A stretch of 7,677 nucleotides of DNA from an uncultured Clostridia bacterium (GTDB lineage Bacteria; Bacillota; Clostridia; Christensenellales; CAG-314), in assembly GCA_934177025.1 (NCBI GenBank), contig CAKPPA010000047.1:1-7677 (forward strand), read 5' to 3'. Every line of letters begins with the position of its first letter. The first letter of the stretch is position 1. A program made the position numbers and the translations under genes. The notes under the pieces were generated by a model. The model worked only from the letters and a program-made list of their open reading frames with translations, did not search any database and was not told the DNA's origin. Of the stretch, positions 5,991-7,677 are shown in pieces.

Positions 5991-6132
5991 ACGGAGGTTT
6001 GACGATTCCCTCAAAAAAAGCCGCTCAAAACGGAGGTTTTTTTGTTAAAACCTCCGTAAAAAAAGCCCGTCCTACGCCTGTTTTCCGTGCCGAATCCTTA
6101 CCGAAAACCAAGCCGAACGGAGGTTTTTCCGT
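5991..6132. repeat. Interspersed ACGGAGGTTT motif in a non-coding gap
   Basis: The 10-mer ACGGAGGTTT occurs at 5991-6000, 6030-6039 and 6117-6126 on the plus strand, and inverted (AAACCTCCGT) at 6048-6057. The second copy and the inverted copy make the 11-bp hairpin described separately; the third copy forms its own 5-bp hairpin with TCCGT (6128-6132). The gap between the rplM promoter and the DUF3267 gene (5891-6165) holds nothing else I can identify. The copies may come from terminator duplication or a short intergenic repeat family. Confidence 0.55.
6030..6057 (-). terminator. Candidate terminator of the mrp-C_GCAxxG-DUF3267 operon
   Basis: ACGGAGGTTTT (6030-6040) and AAAACCTCCGT (6047-6057) are perfectly complementary across a 6-nt loop. 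On the minus strand the stem runs into a short TTTT, and a TTTTTTT run follows about nine bases later. The hairpin lies about 110 nt past the DUF3267 stop codon. The T-tract is short, so termination is likely but not certain; the A-run on the other side means it could act in both directions only weakly. Confidence 0.45.
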
Positions 6133-6165
6133 CATACTTCCCTGCTGTTTTTACTCTTTTTTGCG

Positions 6166-6813
6166 TTATTTTTTACGAAATTTTTTGCTACGCTCGAAGG
6201 CTTTTTGCAAGGTTTCCTCCTCCAAAGCAGTGACGCAACGAAAGCCCTGCGGGGTTTCGTTTTCGGGATACATGAGGTAAAACGCAGGGTACTTCGGATG
6301 ATCGAGGAAGTAGGCGTTTTTGTCCTGACGACGCACGCAATCCGCCATACACAAATCCCCTGCTGCGCCGCTTGTTAAAATCGCCCAAACCGCCGCCCAA
6401 ACGACGTTGCCCCATAAAACGACTGCGACGCCGCACACTGCCGTTACTAAAAACGGGAGTAGCACTGCCCCAAAATAGGCGTGTTTTTTTAGCGGCAAAT
6501 CGCACGTACAGTACAAAATGCCGGCATTGAGATTGCTGCCGAAGCGCACGTTGTTCAGCCCCGCTTTGCCAAACACAAGGAAGCCGAACGCATGCAAGCA
6601 TTCGTGTAGCGGAAAAAACACAAGGAGCATTGCAACGGGCAGAACGATGCGCAAAAGTTCCTCCGACGAGGAAAAGGATAAGCGAAAAAACTCTGCACCC
6701 GCCAACCTACCCCCTACAGCGAAGGAAAGCACTAGGCTTACTGCAAACAGCAAAACATAGCACAACGCCATGCGCCGAGGCGAAATTGCAATTAGTTGTT
6801 TTTTCCATTCCAT
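6166..6813 (-). CDS. DUF3267-type membrane zinc metalloprotease (putative)
   Basis: A 215-residue polytopic membrane protein with a zincin motif, resembling the DUF3267 family of putative zinc peptidases. Membrane helices are expected at about 16-36, 54-70, 112-134 and 136-152. The HExxH motif is HECLH at 70-74, at the end of the second helix, and would bind zinc and supply the catalytic glutamate. Downstream, YCTCDLPL (101-108), a conserved Pro120 and GAAGD with D153 match my recollection of the family; D153 is a plausible third ligand. The start at ATG 6813 lies inside the end of the upstream gene (22-nt overlap), with CGGAG 10 nt upstream. An in-frame extension to 7143 exists, but it lies in the wrong frame of a clear gene and begins with unrelated sequence, so it is rejected. 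The substrate is unknown. Confidence 0.82.
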   Translation of the reverse strand: MEWKKQLIAISPRRMALCYVLLFAVSLVLSFAVGGRLAGAEFFRLSFSSSEELLRIVLPVAMLLVFFPLHECLHAFGFLVFGKAGLNNVRFGSNLNAGILYCTCDLPLKKHAYFGAVLLPFLVTAVCGVAVVLWGNVVWAAVWAILTSGAAGDLCMADCVRRQDKNAYFLDHPKYPAFYLMYPENETPQGFRCVTALEEETLQKAFERSKKFRKK

Positions 6814-7259
6814 TCGGGAAACGCTCCGTTTAAATATTTTTCCGTGCATTCCGCGGCAAACCCCACGTACTCCGCACAAGGACGTTTGCGATAAAACTGC
6901 GGCGTGCGCTCCTCCGGAGTTGTGCCCTCGGAAGCGTTTTGCACGATGTCCCGACACAGGTAGGAGCCGTACTCCGCACGAAACAGTGCCGCCAGCCGTT
7001 GCACGTCCGCATAGTGGCGTTTTTTTGCCTCGTAGTCCTGCGGATCGGCATAGCCGTTGACGCGGCCGATGACGAAAAACATGCCGCTGACCGCCCCGCA
7101 CACTTCGCGTAGTCGCCCCATGCCTCCACCGAACGAGGAGCATATTTTCATGGTTTCGTCAAAATCCCAACCGTATTTTAAAGCAAAAGGAGCCGCAACC
7201 GCCTGACAGCAGTTGTAGCCCTTTAAAAAGTAATTAATTGCTTGTTCCCGCGCGCTCAC
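6792..7259 (-). CDS. C_GCAxxG_C_C family protein (putative redox protein)
   Basis: A 155-residue soluble protein of the C_GCAxxG_C_C family, named for its conserved cysteines. These are C17-C18 in GYNCCQAV, C54 in GGGMGRLREVCGAVSG (44-59), C102 in YLCRDIV and C128 in RPCAEYV; C40 and C138 are additional. The pattern suggests a redox or metal-binding role, but no reaction is established for the family. It starts at GTG 7259, one base after the mrp stop codon, with only a weak ribosome binding site, so its translation is probably coupled to mrp. Its 3' end overlaps the DUF3267 gene by 22 nt. There is no signal peptide, so it should be cytosolic. Length is typical and no damage is seen. Confidence 0.88.
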   Translation of the reverse strand: MSAREQAINYFLKGYNCCQAVAAPFALKYGWDFDETMKICSSFGGGMGRLREVCGAVSGMFFVIGRVNGYADPQDYEAKKRHYADVQRLAALFRAEYGSYLCRDIVQNASEGTTPEERTPQFYRKRPCAEYVGFAAECTEKYLNGAFPEWNGKNN

Positions 7260-7260
7260 G

Positions 7261-7677
7261 TTACTTTACCGCCAAAGCGTCGAGCGTTGCCATTACGGGT
7301 TCGATTTCCTCACGTTGAAAGGATTCGAATTCGCCGTGATCGCACAGATTTGCCAAGGACGGATCCAACGGCAGTTTTGCCAGCACTTTTAAACCGTACT
7401 GTTGTGCGATTTCGTCGATGTGACTTTCCCCGAACACTGCGATTTTTTTGCCGCAATCCGGACAAACCGCATAGCTCATGTTTTCAATTAAACCCAAAAT
7501 CGGGACGTTCATCATATTTGCCATTTTTACGGCTTTTTCCACAATGAGCGACACCAATTCCTGCGGGGAAGTGATGACGATGATTCCGCTTAACGGCAAC
7601 GATTGAAACACCGTTAGCGCAACGTCGCCCGTTCCCGGGGGCATATCCACAAACATGTAGTCCACGTCGCCCCAAAC
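7261..7677 (-). CDS. mrp: Mrp/NBP35-type P-loop ATPase, iron-sulfur carrier (5' end outside window)
   Basis: The C-terminal 138 residues of an Mrp/ApbC-type ATPase, a cytosolic dimeric carrier that binds and transfers iron-sulfur clusters to target proteins. The frame enters from the right edge. WGDVDYMFVDMPPGTGD is the family Walker B region, followed by ITSPQELVSLIVEKAV. ENMSYAVCPDCGKK holds the CxxC pair that bridges the cluster in the dimer, and FGESHIDEIAQQYG follows it. The ATP-binding Walker A loop is not in the window, since roughly half of the protein or more lies beyond it. The gene is first of the three in view and is spaced one base from the cysteine-rich protein gene. The ATM methyl-transfer-like DUF59 domain found on some members cannot be checked here. 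Confidence 0.94.
   Translation of the reverse strand, partial: VWGDVDYMFVDMPPGTGDVALTVFQSLPLSGIIVITSPQELVSLIVEKAVKMANMMNVPILGLIENMSYAVCPDCGKKIAVFGESHIDEIAQQYGLKVLAKLPLDPSLANLCDHGEFESFQREEIEPVMATLDALAVK

Noticed and set aside
5951..6280. Plus-strand open frame over the repeat region, 109 codons
   Set aside because: It starts at a GTG with no ribosome binding site, is T-rich and low in complexity, and runs antisense into the DUF3267 gene. The in-frame repeat spacing is reported as a finding instead.
6814..7143. In-frame upstream extension of the DUF3267 gene to an ATG at 7143
   Set aside because: The extension overlaps the well-supported C_GCAxxG_C_C gene in another frame and its translation is arginine-rich with no family resemblance. 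The ATG at 6813 gives a complete family-length protein.
1..7677. Search for tRNA, rRNA, CRISPR arrays, insertion sequences or prophage genes
   Set aside because: No tRNA-like cloverleaf, no regularly spaced repeats with unique spacers, no transposase or integrase motifs and no terminal inverted repeats were seen in reading the sequence.

Overview
The window looks like chromosomal DNA of a Bacillota member, most likely a clostridial lineage. The support is: AGGAGG-type ribosome binding sites before most genes; sigma-A-type promoters with 17-nt spacers; short-stem, T-tract terminators; a lipoprotein-anchored amino-acid ABC importer; a two-gene rplM-rpsI operon; and a C_GCAxxG_C_C protein next to an Mrp ATPase. 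Intergenic DNA is very AT-rich, while coding DNA has a moderate base composition with many NCG codons. I would not name a genus from this window.

Layout. (1) Positions 1-1555, minus strand: an FGGY-family carbohydrate kinase, open to the left edge, with a good promoter at 1600-1628. (2) Positions 1559-1836: a divergent intergenic region with a 46-bp nested dyad at 1670-1715, midway between the kinase promoter and the promoter (1768-1796) of a plus-strand operon. (3) Positions 1837-4176: a three-gene polar amino-acid ABC importer (lipoprotein binding protein, permease, ATPase), with a strong hairpin after the first gene and an intrinsic terminator at 4180-4208. (4) Positions 4315-4665: a monocistronic 71-residue two-helix membrane protein of unknown function with its own promoter and terminator. 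(5) Positions 4857-5890, minus strand: rplM-rpsI with a strong promoter, a structured leader that may be autoregulatory, and a terminator. (6) Positions 5891-6165: non-coding DNA with several copies of ACGGAGGTTT, two of them forming a hairpin that could end the next operon. (7) Positions 6166-7677, minus strand: a tightly packed trio reading mrp (5'-truncated), a C_GCAxxG_C_C cysteine-motif protein, and a DUF3267-type membrane zincin.

How the genes work together. The importer genes form one transport system: the lipoprotein captures an amino acid outside the cell, and a permease dimer driven by an ATPase dimer moves it in. The binding protein lacks the arginine that normally grips the ligand carboxylate, so the substrate may be atypical. 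The divergent kinase shares the control region but has no obvious biochemical link to the importer. rplM and rpsI make 50S and 30S proteins in the usual bacterial pairing. The mrp trio is probably co-transcribed and translationally coupled; its joint role is unknown.

Most of the window is ordinary housekeeping and transport sequence. I do not see a clear novel multi-gene system. The items most worth a second look are the nested dyad at 1670-1715, the altered ligand site of the binding protein, the rplM leader, and the repeat-bearing gap at 5991-6132.
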